From Vibrio aquaticus (lineage in GTDB: Bacteria; Pseudomonadota; Gammaproteobacteria; Enterobacterales; Vibrionaceae), in contig NZ_RXZH01000003.1 of assembly GCF_003970385.1 (NCBI RefSeq), forward strand, positions 248,001 to 312,000: 64,000 nucleotides of DNA, in the 5' to 3' direction. A model generated the notes under the pieces. That model saw only the letters and a program-made list of their open reading frames with translations, searched no databases and was not told the DNA's origin. The translations under genes and the position numbers were made by a program. Every line of letters begins with the position of its first letter. Within the stretch, counting starts at the first letter, position 1. Positions 29,892-39,326 of this stretch are shown piece by piece.

Positions 29892-31316
29892 ATGAGTAAG
29901 ATTGCGAAACAAGAGGTTGAGCGTCTGATAGAGTTAGTCGGTGGTCGTGACAATATCGCGAGCGTAAGCCACTGTTTAACGCGCCTTCGCTTTGTATTGA
30001 ACGATACTGATAAAGCCGACGAAAAACAGCTAGAAGCCTTGCCTCTTGTTAAAGGTTGCTTTACCAATGCAGGCCAATTCCAAGTAGTGATTGGCACGGA
30101 AGTGGATGAAGTCTACAAAGTGTTGATTGAACTGTCGGGTAAGAGTGAAGCCTCAAAAGATGACGCGAAGTTAGCGGCTCGTCAAAACATGAACATCCTT
30201 GAACGCGGTATTTCCCATTTAGCTGAAATCTTTGTGCCGTTGCTTCCTGCGATCATTACTGGTGGTTTGATTCTGGGTTTCCGCAACGTGATTGGCGACA
30301 TCAAGATGTTTGATGGTCAGTCTCTGACAGAAATCAGTCAGTTCTGGGCAACCGTCCATAGCTTCTTATGGCTGATTGGTGAAGCGATTTTCTTCTTCCT
30401 ACCTGTCGGCGTATGTTGGTCTACAGTGAAAAAGCTCGGTGGCACACCGATTCTGGGTATTACGCTCGGTGTGACCTTGGTGTCTCCTCAATTGATGAAC
30501 GCGTATTTAATTGGTAAGCAAGTACCAGAAGTTTGGGATTTTGGCCTGTTCGTGATTGAAAAGGTCGGTTATCAAGCTCAGGTGATTCCAGCCATGTTAG
30601 CTGGTGTCGCGTTGGCGTTTATTGAAACCAACCTTAAACGTATCGTCCCTTCATATCTGTACCTAGTGGTTGTTCCTTTTGTCTCTATCATTTTATCGGT
30701 TGTGCTTGCACACTCTCTGATTGGTCCATTTGGTCGTGTTTTAGGTGATGGCGTAGCGTTTGCGGCAAAAGCGGCAATGACTGGCGACTTTGCTGTGATT
30801 GGTTCAATGGTGTTTGGTTTCCTATACGCACCACTAGTGATCACTGGTATTCACCACACCACCAACGCCGTTGACCTACAGCTAATGCAAGAGCTTGGTG
30901 GCACACCAATCTGGCCATTAATCGCACTGTCAAACATTGCTCAAGCCTCTGCGGTTGTCGGTATCATTCTGATCAGTAAAAAACATGGTGAACGTGATAT
31001 TTCTGTTCCGGCTGCGATTTCTGCTTACCTAGGTGTGACTGAACCTGCGATGTACGGCATCAACCTGAAATACAAGTTCCCTATGCTCAGCGCGATGATT
31101 GGTAGTGCAATTGCAGCAGCAGTTTGTGGTAGTGCGGGTGTGATGGCGAACGGTATTGGTGTCGGTGGCCTTCCGGGTATTCTCTCTATCCAACCACAAT
31201 ATTGGGGCATCTTTGCGATTGCGATGTTGGTTGCTATTGCACTGCCAGCAGCATTAACCCTGTTTTTCTACAAGCGTGCTCAGCTTAAAGGCGAACTAGA
31301 GCCAGCCAACGCTTAA
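29892..31316 (+). CDS. treB: Trehalose-specific PTS enzyme IIBC
   Basis: Imports trehalose with phosphorylation to trehalose 6-phosphate. The start at 29892 puts AGGGTGGA (29877-29884) at good spacing and gives MSKIAKQEVERLIELVGG as in E. coli TreB; in-frame ATGs at 29859 and 29886 are also possible. The IIB domain has the phosphocysteine Cys28 (SHCLTRLRF). The IIC domain has about ten membrane segments. There is no IIA domain, so it should receive phosphate from EIIA-Glc (crr, 57907). Cotranscribed with treC. Confidence 0.96.
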   Translation: MSKIAKQEVERLIELVGGRDNIASVSHCLTRLRFVLNDTDKADEKQLEALPLVKGCFTNAGQFQVVIGTEVDEVYKVLIELSGKSEASKDDAKLAARQNMNILERGISHLAEIFVPLLPAIITGGLILGFRNVIGDIKMFDGQSLTEISQFWATVHSFLWLIGEAIFFFLPVGVCWSTVKKLGGTPILGITLGVTLVSPQLMNAYLIGKQVPEVWDFGLFVIEKVGYQAQVIPAMLAGVALAFIETNLKRIVPSYLYLVVVPFVSIILSVVLAHSLIGPFGRVLGDGVAFAAKAAMTGDFAVIGSMVFGFLYAPLVITGIHHTTNAVDLQLMQELGGTPIWPLIALSNIAQASAVVGIILISKKHGERDISVPAAISAYLGVTEPAMYGINLKYKFPMLSAMIGSAIAAAVCGSAGVMANGIGVGGLPGILSIQPQYWGIFAIAMLVAIALPAALTLFFYKRAQLKGELEPANA

Positions 31317-31332
31317 TCAACTCTTTTAGTTT

Positions 31333-31357
31333 GGAGCGGCTGTTTGTCGCTCCCTTT
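31333..31357 (+). other. Hairpin between treB and treC
   Basis: GGAGCG / CGCTCC stem followed by CTTTTC. The stem is short; it may be an mRNA processing or partial-termination site. Confidence 0.4.
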
Positions 31358-31391
31358 TCAACGATTTTTATTTTGGTAAGTGAGTCGAGTC

Positions 31392-33074
31392 ATGACAACG
31401 ATGGTTAATGAGATGAATTGGTGGAAAACAGCGTCTATCTATCAAATCTATCCAAAGAGCTTTTGCGACAGTGGCAGTAAAGGGACGGGTGATATCCAAG
31501 GCATTATCTCTAAGCTGGATTACCTAAAGAAGCTCGGTATTGATGCGATTTGGTTAACGCCTGTTTATGAGTCGCCAATGATCGACAATGGCTACGATAT
31601 TTCAGACTACTACGCCATCAACCCAGACTTTGGCACCATGGAAGATTTCGACCAGTTGCTTGCAGAGGCACACCAACGTGGTATTCGAATCATCATGGAT
31701 ATCGTCGTGAATCATACCTCGACGGAGCACAAATGGTTTCAATCGGCACTTGGTGACAAAAATAGCCCTTACCGTGATTACTACATTTGGAAAGATCCGG
31801 TTGAAGGTGATGTGCCGAATAACTGGCAATCAAAGTTTGGTGGCAGCGCTTGGGAAATGGACGACAAAACGGGGCAATATTTCCTGCATTTGTTCGCCAA
31901 AGAGCAGGCCGATCTAAACTGGGAGAACCCAACCGTTCGTGCGGAAGTAAAAGAAGTGATCAGCTTTTGGGCAGAGAAAGGTGTTGATGGTTTCCGTTTA
32001 GACGTGATTAACCTGATCTCTAAGCAGCAAGATTTCCCTAGCGATGAGATTGGTGATGGTCGCCGTTTCTATACCGATGGTCCACGTGTACATGACTACC
32101 TGCAAGAGATCAGCGAAGCGGTGTTCCAAAAGTATGGCAGCGTGACGGTAGGGGAAATGTCTTCAACCACACTAGAGCATTGCCAACAATACTCTTCTCT
32201 AGACAATAAAGAATTGTCGATGGTGTTTAACTTCCATCATCTAAAAGTGGATTACCCAAATGGTGATAAGTGGACCAAAGCGCCGTTTGATTTTCTTCAA
32301 CTCAAGCAAATTTTCAACCATTGGCAAACGGGCTTAAATGGCAAAGGGTGGGGAGCTCTATTTTGGTGTAACCACGATCAGCCACGTGTTGTGAGCCGTT
32401 TAGGTAACGATCAAGAGTACCGAGTGGAAGCAGCGAAAATGCTAGGGGCGTCTGTGCACATGATGCAAGGCACTCCGTATATCTACCAAGGTGAAGAGAT
32501 CGGGATGACCAATCCTGGTTATACTTCAATCGATCAGTACCGCGATGTTGAAAGCACCAATATGTACGACATCATGGTGAATCAGCAAGGTGTCAGCCAC
32601 GAAGAGATGATGGCTATCTTAGCGCAGAAGTCTCGTGACAACTCACGCACACCAATGCAGTGGAACAGCGAAGAATATGCCGGATTTTCTAAAGCTCAGC
32701 CGTGGTTAGAAGTGGCAAACAATTACCCAAAGATCAACGCTGAAAAAGCCGTGGCTGATGAGGGCTCGGTCTTCTATTTCTATCAAAATCTGATTCAACT
32801 TCGTAAAGAGATTGAAGTGATCACAACAGGCAGCTATGAAGATCTTTACCCAGAACATAAGGCCATCTTTGGTTATCAGCGTCAGTCTGAGGCTCAGACA
32901 CTGATCTGTTTGAATAACTACTACGGTGAAGAAACAGAATGTGTTCTTCCGGAAGGGTTTGATTGCGATAAAGCGCAGTACATTTTAGGTAATTATGAGC
33001 TAACGAGTGAAAAGGTGTCTCAGCATCAAGTTCTAAGGCCATACGAAACTCGCATTATCCTTTTGAATAACTAA
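31392..33074 (+). CDS. treC: Trehalose-6-phosphate hydrolase
   Basis: Hydrolyses trehalose 6-phosphate to glucose and glucose 6-phosphate in the cytoplasm. GH13 family; 560 residues from the ATG at 31392 (MTTMVNEMNWW), chosen by alignment with E. coli; GTG 31380 and ATG 31413 are possible too. Alpha-amylase regions: DIVVNHTS, GFRLDVINLIS with the catalytic Asp, VGEMSS with the Glu acid/base, and WCNHDQPR with the third acid. The C-terminal beta domain is present. Last gene of treBC. Confidence 0.97.
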   Translation: MTTMVNEMNWWKTASIYQIYPKSFCDSGSKGTGDIQGIISKLDYLKKLGIDAIWLTPVYESPMIDNGYDISDYYAINPDFGTMEDFDQLLAEAHQRGIRIIMDIVVNHTSTEHKWFQSALGDKNSPYRDYYIWKDPVEGDVPNNWQSKFGGSAWEMDDKTGQYFLHLFAKEQADLNWENPTVRAEVKEVISFWAEKGVDGFRLDVINLISKQQDFPSDEIGDGRRFYTDGPRVHDYLQEISEAVFQKYGSVTVGEMSSTTLEHCQQYSSLDNKELSMVFNFHHLKVDYPNGDKWTKAPFDFLQLKQIFNHWQTGLNGKGWGALFWCNHDQPRVVSRLGNDQEYRVEAAKMLGASVHMMQGTPYIYQGEEIGMTNPGYTSIDQYRDVESTNMYDIMVNQQGVSHEEMMAILAQKSRDNSRTPMQWNSEEYAGFSKAQPWLEVANNYPKINAEKAVADEGSVFYFYQNLIQLRKEIEVITTGSYEDLYPEHKAIFGYQRQSEAQTLICLNNYYGEETECVLPEGFDCDKAQYILGNYELTSEKVSQHQVLRPYETRIILLNN

Positions 33075-33091
33075 CGCCCCCTGTTAGTTAG

Positions 33092-33118
33092 TGCCTCGGC
33101 TTTGGTCGGGGCTTTTTT
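33092..33118 (+). terminator. treC terminator
   Basis: GCCTCGGC / GGTCGGGGC stem with TTT loop and six T residues, 18 bp after the treC stop. Confidence 0.88.
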
Positions 33119-33177
33119 ATATCTGGAGCTTGCTGGATGGCTATTGTGGATGAGGGATCATTTGTGGAGAGCAGAAA

Positions 33178-33207
33178 CGAAAAAAGCCAACTCAATGAGT
33201 TGGCTTT
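33178..33207 (-). terminator. Terminator of tRNA-Tyr array
   Basis: On the - strand AAAGCCAACTCA / AGTTGGCTTT stem followed by five or six T residues, 11 bp past the last tRNA gene. Confidence 0.9.
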
Positions 33208-33217
33208 CGTCTTTATG

Positions 33218-33302
33218 TGGTGGAGGGGGACGGATTCGAACCATCGAAGGCAGTGCCAGCAGATTTACAGTCTGATCCCTTTGGCCACTCGGGAACCCCT
33301 CC
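33218..33302 (-). tRNA. tRNA-Tyr (GTA), array copy 4 by transcription
   Basis: 85 bases on the - strand including the encoded CCA end. It starts GGAGGGGTTCCCGAGTGGCC and has anticodon GTA in CTGTAAATC, the long variable arm of tyrosine tRNA, and TTCGAATCC. Sequence identical to the other three copies. Last gene before the terminator. Confidence 0.98.
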
Positions 33303-33388
33303 AGGGTATTTTTATCCTTAACTGATGTTTTCCCAACGCTTCAGTCAAGCTGTTCTAATATCTTAATCAAATAAGCCATTAGAGAATA

Positions 33389-33473
33389 TGGTGGAGGGGG
33401 ACGGATTCGAACCATCGAAGGCAGTGCCAGCAGATTTACAGTCTGATCCCTTTGGCCACTCGGGAACCCCTCC
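33389..33473 (-). tRNA. tRNA-Tyr (GTA), array copy 3
   Basis: Same 85-base sequence, anticodon GTA and encoded CCA. Separated by 86 bp from the copy at 33218. Confidence 0.98.
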
Positions 33474-33558
33474 AGGGTATTTTTATCCTTAATTGATGTT
33501 TTCCCAACACGTCAATCAAGCTGTTCTAATATCTTAATCAGTTAAGTATTAGAAAATA

Positions 33559-33643
33559 TGGTGGAGGGGGACGGATTCGAACCATCGAAGGCAGTGCCAG
33601 CAGATTTACAGTCTGATCCCTTTGGCCACTCGGGAACCCCTCC
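33559..33643 (-). tRNA. tRNA-Tyr (GTA), array copy 2
   Basis: Same 85-base sequence, anticodon GTA and encoded CCA. Separated by 85 bp from the copy at 33389. Confidence 0.98.
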
Positions 33644-33730
33644 AGGGTGTTTTATCCTTAACTGATGCTTTCCCAACACAACAATCAAGCTGTTCTAACG
33701 TTTTAAAGGAAATAAACATTAGAGAAAATA

Positions 33731-33815
33731 TGGTGGAGGGGGACGGATTCGAACCATCGAAGGCAGTGCCAGCAGATTTACAGTCTGATCCCTTTGGCCA
33801 CTCGGGAACCCCTCC
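33731..33815 (-). tRNA. tRNA-Tyr (GTA), array copy 1
   Basis: Same 85-base sequence, anticodon GTA and encoded CCA. First transcribed; its promoter is at 33873-33900. Separated by 87 bp from the copy at 33559. Confidence 0.98.
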
Positions 33816-33872
33816 AGGGTGTTTTTATACTTAATTGATGATTTCCCAACTCATCTCTCAAGTGCGGAGCGA

Positions 33873-33900
33873 ATCATAGCAAACTCGCTCAAGCTGTAAA
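33873..33900 (-). promoter_or_regulatory. tRNA-Tyr operon promoter
   Basis: On the - strand TTTACA (33900-33895) and TATGAT (33878-33873) with 16 bp spacing, followed by the GC-rich discriminator TCGCTCCGC. This layout is typical of stable-RNA promoters under stringent (ppGpp) control. Confidence 0.85.
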
Positions 33901-34053
33901 GCGTTTTCTTATAATTTTGAATTGAATGGTGCCTTTTTGGGCAAAGACGGCAGTAATTAACCATAAAGCACAAACAATCAACGGTTTTACTTACACAATA
34001 TTTCGCGCTCTTTACATTACTTGACGTTCAAAAACCGTATAAAGGGATACAAT

Positions 34054-35154
34054 ATGCTCAACTACTCTATGCAGAAACTAACCATGAAAAATAAAATTGT
34101 TTTGAGTTTGCTCTCTTTGTCTATTATTGCAGCAACACCAACAGCTTATGCAAAAAGACAAGGGCCATCGAGCGTTACGGTGGTCACTGAACAAGTTCAA
34201 ACTCATGAAGTATCCCAGTCTCTAGAACTTGTCGGAAAACTTGATGCAGAGCAGTCGGTCATTATCTCTCCTGAAGTGGCGGGCAAAGTGGAAGTCATTG
34301 CGGTAAAAGCGAACCAAGTGGTGCAAAAAGGTCAACTTTTAGTTCAATTGAATGACGATAAAGCCCGTGCTGCGGTCAAAGAAGCGAAGGCTTACCTAAA
34401 AGATGAGCAACGTAAACTGAAAGAGTTTGAACGCCTGGTTAAGCGTAACGCGATTACCCAAACGGAAATTGATGCGCAGAAAACGAGTGTCGATATTGCG
34501 CAGGCTCGTTTGGATGCTGCCAATGCAAACTTGAAAGATCTTCATATCAGCGCACCATTCGCCGGTACGGTCGGTTTTATCGACTTTAGCCTTGGCAAAA
34601 TGGTCAGCGTTGGCTCAGAACTGCTGAACCTAGATAACCTGTCGGTGATGCAACTTGATCTGCAAGTGCCTGAACGTTACTTATCCCAACTCTCTCAAGG
34701 GATGAAAGTGACCGCGACGACTGCAGCTTGGTCAGGCCAAGTATTTGAAGGCGAAGTGGTAGGTATTGATTCTCGTATTAATCAAGAAACCTTAAATCTG
34801 CGTGTTCGGATTCATTTCCCTAACCCAGAGCAGGTGCTAAAACCGGGTATGCTTGTTTCTGCTGATATGGATTTCCCTGCGATTAAAGCCCCGATCATTC
34901 CTGTCCAAGCCTTGGAGTATTCAGGTACTAAGCGTTACGTCTACGTGATCAACGAAGATGGTAAGGCAACGCGCACCGAAGTGATCTTAGGCGCTCGTAT
35001 TGAGAACTCAGTGGTGATTGAAGAAGGCTTAACCATCGGCGACAAGATTGTGGTTCAAGGCATCGTAAATATGCGTGATGGCGTCGCGGTAACAGAGCTT
35101 GGCAGTGACGCGCGCCCTAAAGCGGTAGATAAGAGCCAAGAAGGGGCAAGCTAA
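34054..35154 (+). CDS. RND efflux periplasmic adaptor (membrane fusion protein)
   Basis: Links an inner-membrane RND pump to an outer-membrane channel. From the ATG at 34054 (AAAGGGA before it) there are 366 residues; the frame is open to a TTG at 34021 without a ribosome-binding site. An N-terminal export segment ends ATPTAYA. Then come the lipoyl halves (VIISPEVAGKVEVIAVKANQVV and LHISAPFAGTVGFIDF) around a short coiled-coil hairpin, and beta-barrel and membrane-proximal domains. Stop and pump start share one base. Context after treC suggests the V. cholerae vexGH pair; I recall this and could not check it. Confidence 0.92.
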   Translation: MLNYSMQKLTMKNKIVLSLLSLSIIAATPTAYAKRQGPSSVTVVTEQVQTHEVSQSLELVGKLDAEQSVIISPEVAGKVEVIAVKANQVVQKGQLLVQLNDDKARAAVKEAKAYLKDEQRKLKEFERLVKRNAITQTEIDAQKTSVDIAQARLDAANANLKDLHISAPFAGTVGFIDFSLGKMVSVGSELLNLDNLSVMQLDLQVPERYLSQLSQGMKVTATTAAWSGQVFEGEVVGIDSRINQETLNLRVRIHFPNPEQVLKPGMLVSADMDFPAIKAPIIPVQALEYSGTKRYVYVINEDGKATRTEVILGARIENSVVIEEGLTIGDKIVVQGIVNMRDGVAVTELGSDARPKAVDKSQEGAS

Positions 35155-38100
35155 TGCTGTTATCAGACGTTTCAGTTAAGAGACCGGTCGCTGCGGTCGT
35201 TCTTAGCTTGCTACTTTGTGTATTTGGTATTGTCTCGTTCAGCAAGTTAGCTGTACGTGAAATGCCAGACATCGAAAGCCCAGTTGTTTCAATCAGTACT
35301 CGCTACGAAGGTGCGTCTGCGACCATTATTGAAAGCCAGATAACCTCGGTTTTAGAGGACCAGCTCTCGGGCATTAGTGGTATTGATGAAATCTCGTCAA
35401 CCACTCGAAACAGTATGTCACGTATCACCATCACCTTTGATTTGGGCTATGACCTCAATACCGGGGTCAGTGATGTGCGTGATGCGGTGGCTCGTGCTCA
35501 GCGCTCTCTGCCTGATGAAGCGGATGATCCTATTGTCTTTAAGAACAATGGTTCGGGCGAAGCTTCTCTGTATATCAATTTAAGCTCTTCGGAGATGGAC
35601 CGCACCCAGCTGACCGATTATGTCGAGCGTGTGCTGGTGGACCGTTTCAGCTTGATATCAGGGGTAAGCTCAGTCGACATTTCGGGCGGCTTGTACAAAG
35701 TGATGTACGTTAAGCTCAAACCCGCGCAAATGGCAGGTCGTGGTGTTACAACGGCGGACATTACATCGGCACTTCGCAGTGAGAACATCGAAAGCCCAGG
35801 TGGTGAGATTCGTAACGACCAGATTGTCATGTCGGTTCGTACCGCTCGCAGTTATAACCAAGCAGAAGACTTTGAATACTTGGTGGTGAAACGTGCTAGC
35901 GACAATGCGCCGATTTACTTGCGTGACGTAGCCGACGTTTACATCGGTGCAGAAAACGAAAACTCGACCTTTAAGAGCGATGGCGTGGTTAACGTTAGTA
36001 TGGGGATTGTGCCTCAGTCGGACGCCAACCCTCTTGAGGTTGCAGACCTTGTTCACCACGAAGTAGAGAATATTCAGAAATTCTTACCGGAAGGTACGCG
36101 CTTAGCCATCGACTATGACTCTACGGTGTTTATTGAGCGCTCAATTTCAGAGGTATACAGCACACTCTTCATCACTGGTGGCCTGGTGATCTTGGTACTG
36201 TACATCTTTATTGGTCAAGCCAGAGCGACCTTAATTCCGGCAGTAACCGTTCCAGTATCGCTGATTTCTTCGTTTATCGCGGCTTATTATTTTGGCTTCT
36301 CGATTAACCTCATCACCTTAATGGCTCTGATCTTATCGATTGGGCTGGTGGTCGATGACGCCATCGTGGTGGTTGAAAATATTTTCCACCACATTGAGCG
36401 AGGTGAAAAGCCACTTCTTGCGGCCTACAAAGGGACCAGAGAAGTGGGCTTTGCGGTAATCGCAACTACGTTGGTACTTGTGATGGTCTTCCTGCCTATC
36501 TCCTTTATGGATGGCATGGTTGGTCTGCTGTTTACTGAGTTTTCAGTATTATTAGCAATGTCGGTGATCTTCTCTTCGTTGATTGCGCTGACGTTGACGC
36601 CAGTATTGGGCAGCAAACTGCTTAAAGCGAACGTAAAACCGAACCGATTTAACCTGTTTGTTGATCGTATGTTTGGTCATTTAGAGTCGGCTTACCGTAA
36701 AACCTTACAAGGCGCCTTGAACTGGAAATGGGCGGCGCCACTGGTCATCCTTGCATGTATTGGCGGTAGTTGGGGGCTGATGAAGCAAGTACCCGCTCAG
36801 TTGACGCCTTCGGAAGACCGTGGGGTTATCTTTGCCTTCGTTCGTGGTGCCGATGCGACCAGTTACAACCGCATGTCGGCCAACATGGACATTGTTGAAG
36901 AACGCTTAATGCCACTGCTTGGCGAAGGTTTCCTAAAATCATTCAGCATTCAATCACCAGCGTTTGGTGGTAATGCTGGCGACCAAACTGGTTTCGTTAT
37001 CATGATCCTTGATGATTGGAACGACCGTGACGTAACGGCTCAGCAAGCGCTAGGACAGGTACGTAAAGCTCTAACGGGCATTCCAGATGTGCGTGTCTTC
37101 CCATTCATGCCAGGCTTCCGTGGTGGTTCAAGTGAACCTGTTCAGTTTGTGTTGGGGGGGAGTGATTACCCAGAGCTAAAAACGTGGGCGGATAAACTCA
37201 AACTACTGGCCGAAGAGTCGCCACTAATGGAGGGCGCTGAGATTGATTACTCCGAGAAAACACCAGAGCTAGTGGTCTCGGTAGATAAACAGCGAGCAGC
37301 TGAGCTTGGGATTAGCGTTCAAGATATCTCTGACACACTAGAGATCATGCTCGGTGGTAAGAGTGAAACGACCTTTGTTGAGCGTGGTGAAGAGTACGAT
37401 GTGTATTTGCGTGGCGATGAGAACAGCTTTAATAACGCGGCTGATCTGAGCCAAATCTACATGCGCACGGCTTCTGGTGAGTTAGTGACGCTTGATGCGG
37501 TGACTAAGATTGAAGAAGTGGCCTCATCTATTCGCTTATCTCACTATAACAAGCAGAAGTCGATTACTGTCACCGCGAACCTTTCGGATGACGCGACGCT
37601 TGGTGAGGCACTTGATTACCTTGATCAGCAAGCGATCGAATTGCTGCCGGGTGATGTGTCCGTGAGTTATTCTGGTGAGTCAAAAGATTATAAAGAGAAC
37701 CAGTCAAGCATTCTTGTGGTGTTTGGATTGGCTTTGTTGGTGGCTTACTTAGTTCTCGCTGCGCAGTTTGAAAGCTTTATTAACCCGCTAGTGGTGATGT
37801 TCACCGTACCTATGGGGGTATTTGGTGGCTTCTTAGGTCTGTTCATCATGGGGCAAGGTCTCAATATCTACAGCCAGATTGGTATGATCATGTTGATTGG
37901 GATGGTGACCAAGAACGGCATCTTAATTGTAGAGTTTGCCAATCAACTGCGTGACCGCGGTATTGAGTTCGAGAAAGCGATCATCGATGCATCGGCTCGC
38001 CGCTTAAGACCAATCATGATGACTGCGTTTACGACATTAGCGGGCGCAATCCCTTTGATTATCTCAACGGGTGCGGGCTATGAGAGCCGAGTAGCGGTTG

Positions 38101-38276
38101 GTACGGTGATTTTCTTCGGTATGGCTTTTGCGACCTTAGTTACACTGTTTGTAATTCCTGCGATGTACCGTTTGATCTCAGCAAGCACGCAATCACCGGG
38201 TCATGTGGAAGCGGAATTGAACAAAGAGCTCAGTCATGACGTGAAAGCGCGAACCTCTCATGGTGAGTTGAATTAA
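35154..38276 (+). CDS. RND multidrug efflux pump (AcrB/HAE1 type)
   Basis: A 1040-residue proton-driven export pump with the RND layout: one N-terminal membrane helix (MLLSDVSVKRPVAAVVLSLLL), a large periplasmic loop, six helices, a second loop and five more helices. The proton-relay aspartate pair is in LSIGLVVDDAIVVVENI (about residue 400). The C-terminal half has LVLAAQFESFINPLVVM and GMVTKNGILIVEFAN. There is no outer-membrane factor gene next to it, so it probably uses a TolC encoded elsewhere. Likely VexH-like; substrates cannot be read from the sequence. Confidence 0.95.
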   Translation: MLLSDVSVKRPVAAVVLSLLLCVFGIVSFSKLAVREMPDIESPVVSISTRYEGASATIIESQITSVLEDQLSGISGIDEISSTTRNSMSRITITFDLGYDLNTGVSDVRDAVARAQRSLPDEADDPIVFKNNGSGEASLYINLSSSEMDRTQLTDYVERVLVDRFSLISGVSSVDISGGLYKVMYVKLKPAQMAGRGVTTADITSALRSENIESPGGEIRNDQIVMSVRTARSYNQAEDFEYLVVKRASDNAPIYLRDVADVYIGAENENSTFKSDGVVNVSMGIVPQSDANPLEVADLVHHEVENIQKFLPEGTRLAIDYDSTVFIERSISEVYSTLFITGGLVILVLYIFIGQARATLIPAVTVPVSLISSFIAAYYFGFSINLITLMALILSIGLVVDDAIVVVENIFHHIERGEKPLLAAYKGTREVGFAVIATTLVLVMVFLPISFMDGMVGLLFTEFSVLLAMSVIFSSLIALTLTPVLGSKLLKANVKPNRFNLFVDRMFGHLESAYRKTLQGALNWKWAAPLVILACIGGSWGLMKQVPAQLTPSEDRGVIFAFVRGADATSYNRMSANMDIVEERLMPLLGEGFLKSFSIQSPAFGGNAGDQTGFVIMILDDWNDRDVTAQQALGQVRKALTGIPDVRVFPFMPGFRGGSSEPVQFVLGGSDYPELKTWADKLKLLAEESPLMEGAEIDYSEKTPELVVSVDKQRAAELGISVQDISDTLEIMLGGKSETTFVERGEEYDVYLRGDENSFNNAADLSQIYMRTASGELVTLDAVTKIEEVASSIRLSHYNKQKSITVTANLSDDATLGEALDYLDQQAIELLPGDVSVSYSGESKDYKENQSSILVVFGLALLVAYLVLAAQFESFINPLVVMFTVPMGVFGGFLGLFIMGQGLNIYSQIGMIMLIGMVTKNGILIVEFANQLRDRGIEFEKAIIDASARRLRPIMMTAFTTLAGAIPLIISTGAGYESRVAVGTVIFFGMAFATLVTLFVIPAMYRLISASTQSPGHVEAELNKELSHDVKARTSHGELN

Positions 38277-38292
38277 TCGCGTTGTTCAACGA

Positions 38293-38395
38293 GTCATTCC
38301 ATAGAGCGACGAAGGAGAGAGTAGGGAATCTCATCGAGTATTCGATTAGCGTTAAGAGATCCCCAACTCACAAGTTCCTTGTTCTCGGGGATGAC
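38293..38395 (+). repeat. 103-bp palindromic repeat, copy B
   Basis: GTCATTCCATAGAGCGACG at the left, GGGGATGAC at the right, with inner arms GTAGGGAATCTC and GAGATCCCCAAC. It lies 16 bp after the RND pump stop and 14 bp before the terminator of the convergent YitT-type gene. Same length and orientation as copies A and C. Confidence 0.9.
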
Positions 38396-38408
38396 GGTGG
38401 AAAGTGTT

Positions 38409-38445
38409 AAAAAAGGGGCAGACGTTCAACGTCTGCCCCTTTTTC
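38409..38445. terminator. Bidirectional terminator, RND pump / YitT-type gene
   Basis: AAAAAGGGGCAGACG / CGTCTGCCCCTTTTT, 15 perfect base pairs, five-base loop, A- and T-runs at both ends. Confidence 0.92.
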
Positions 38446-38457
38446 TATTTGCCGTGT

Positions 38458-39057
38458 TTAACCGTAATTCACGGAGTAGCGAGTAGGCTTATGATTCATT
38501 GCTAAGACAAGGTTAAGAGCAATAGCACCAAGAATCGATAGACCAATCACTTCGAGAGAAACAAAGAAGCACGAAGCAATTAAGATACAAAAATCGATGG
38601 CAAGCTGAGACTTACCAACTGAAATACCAAACTTGTCTTGGATGAATAAACACAGAACATTAAAACCGCCAAGGCTTGAACGATGTCGGAATAGAATCAG
38701 CATCCCTAAGCCCATTAAAAGTCCACCGGCAACTGCGCAGTACACTTCGTTAATAGTATCTAAGCTAATCACCAAATAAAGGTGATCGGCAAAGATCGAA
38801 ACCAATGCACCTGAAAGGGCACTGTTAAAGGCGAATCTAGAACCAAAGCGTTTCCAAGCTAATAGGTAAAATGGACAGTTAGCCACAAAATAGAGCGTAC
38901 CGAATGAAATAGGGACAAACTGACTGGCCAACAAGGCTAATCCTGTCGTGCCGCCAGTCAGCAAAGAGGCTGATTGCAAGAAGAAGACGCCCTGTGCGAC
39001 TAAAAAGGTGCCGGTTAAAATTGCGATCCAATCTTCTTTTCTTGAGTGTTTTTCCAT
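38458..39057 (-). CDS. YitT-family membrane protein
   Basis: A 199-residue protein with five or six membrane segments (from about residues 12-30, 45-65, 75-95, 105-125 and 145-185), resembling the YitT/YczE (DUF161) family. RHRSSLGGFNVLCLFIQDKFGI is a conserved loop. The ATG at 39057 is preferred to the TTG just before it. Function is unknown; some relatives are thought to be transporters. It is divergent from glyA across 365 bp. Confidence 0.8.
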   Translation of the reverse strand: MEKHSRKEDWIAILTGTFLVAQGVFFLQSASLLTGGTTGLALLASQFVPISFGTLYFVANCPFYLLAWKRFGSRFAFNSALSGALVSIFADHLYLVISLDTINEVYCAVAGGLLMGLGMLILFRHRSSLGGFNVLCLFIQDKFGISVGKSQLAIDFCILIASCFFVSLEVIGLSILGAIALNLVLAMNHKPTRYSVNYG

Positions 39058-39282
39058 CAAACTGAAATTTAACTAGTAAATAATGGCGTGCATACTATTT
39101 AAAAATTAAGGATTTCGGTAGCTTGAGAGGCAAATTTAAGGTAAACCTATGTAATTATCGTTTTACGGGGTGTAAAGGATAGAGTTGACACTTGCCTCAA
39201 TTTGAAGCGTAAAAAGTGCCATCATGACAATCTTTGTAAAACACTATGAAAAAACTGCATGAGAAAAATTTCAATTTTCTCT

Positions 39283-39310
39283 TTATGACCCAGATCAAAT
39301 TATGTAGAAT
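39283..39310 (+). promoter_or_regulatory. Candidate glyA promoter
   Basis: TTTATG (39283-39288) and TAGAAT (39305-39310), 16 bp apart. The -35 match is weak. The PurR box follows just after the likely start of transcription. Confidence 0.5.
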
Positions 39311-39326
39311 GCGCGTCATTAGCTTA

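Noticed and set aside
33218..33815. Regular repeat spacing looking like a CRISPR array
   Set aside because: The repeats are 85 bases, fold as tyrosine tRNA, and the spacers are alike, not unique. There are no cas genes.
33137..33834. Short proteins read across the tRNA-Tyr array (for example MVEGDGFEPSKAVPADLQSD)
   Set aside because: They are the antisense translation of tRNA genes, a well-known annotation artefact.
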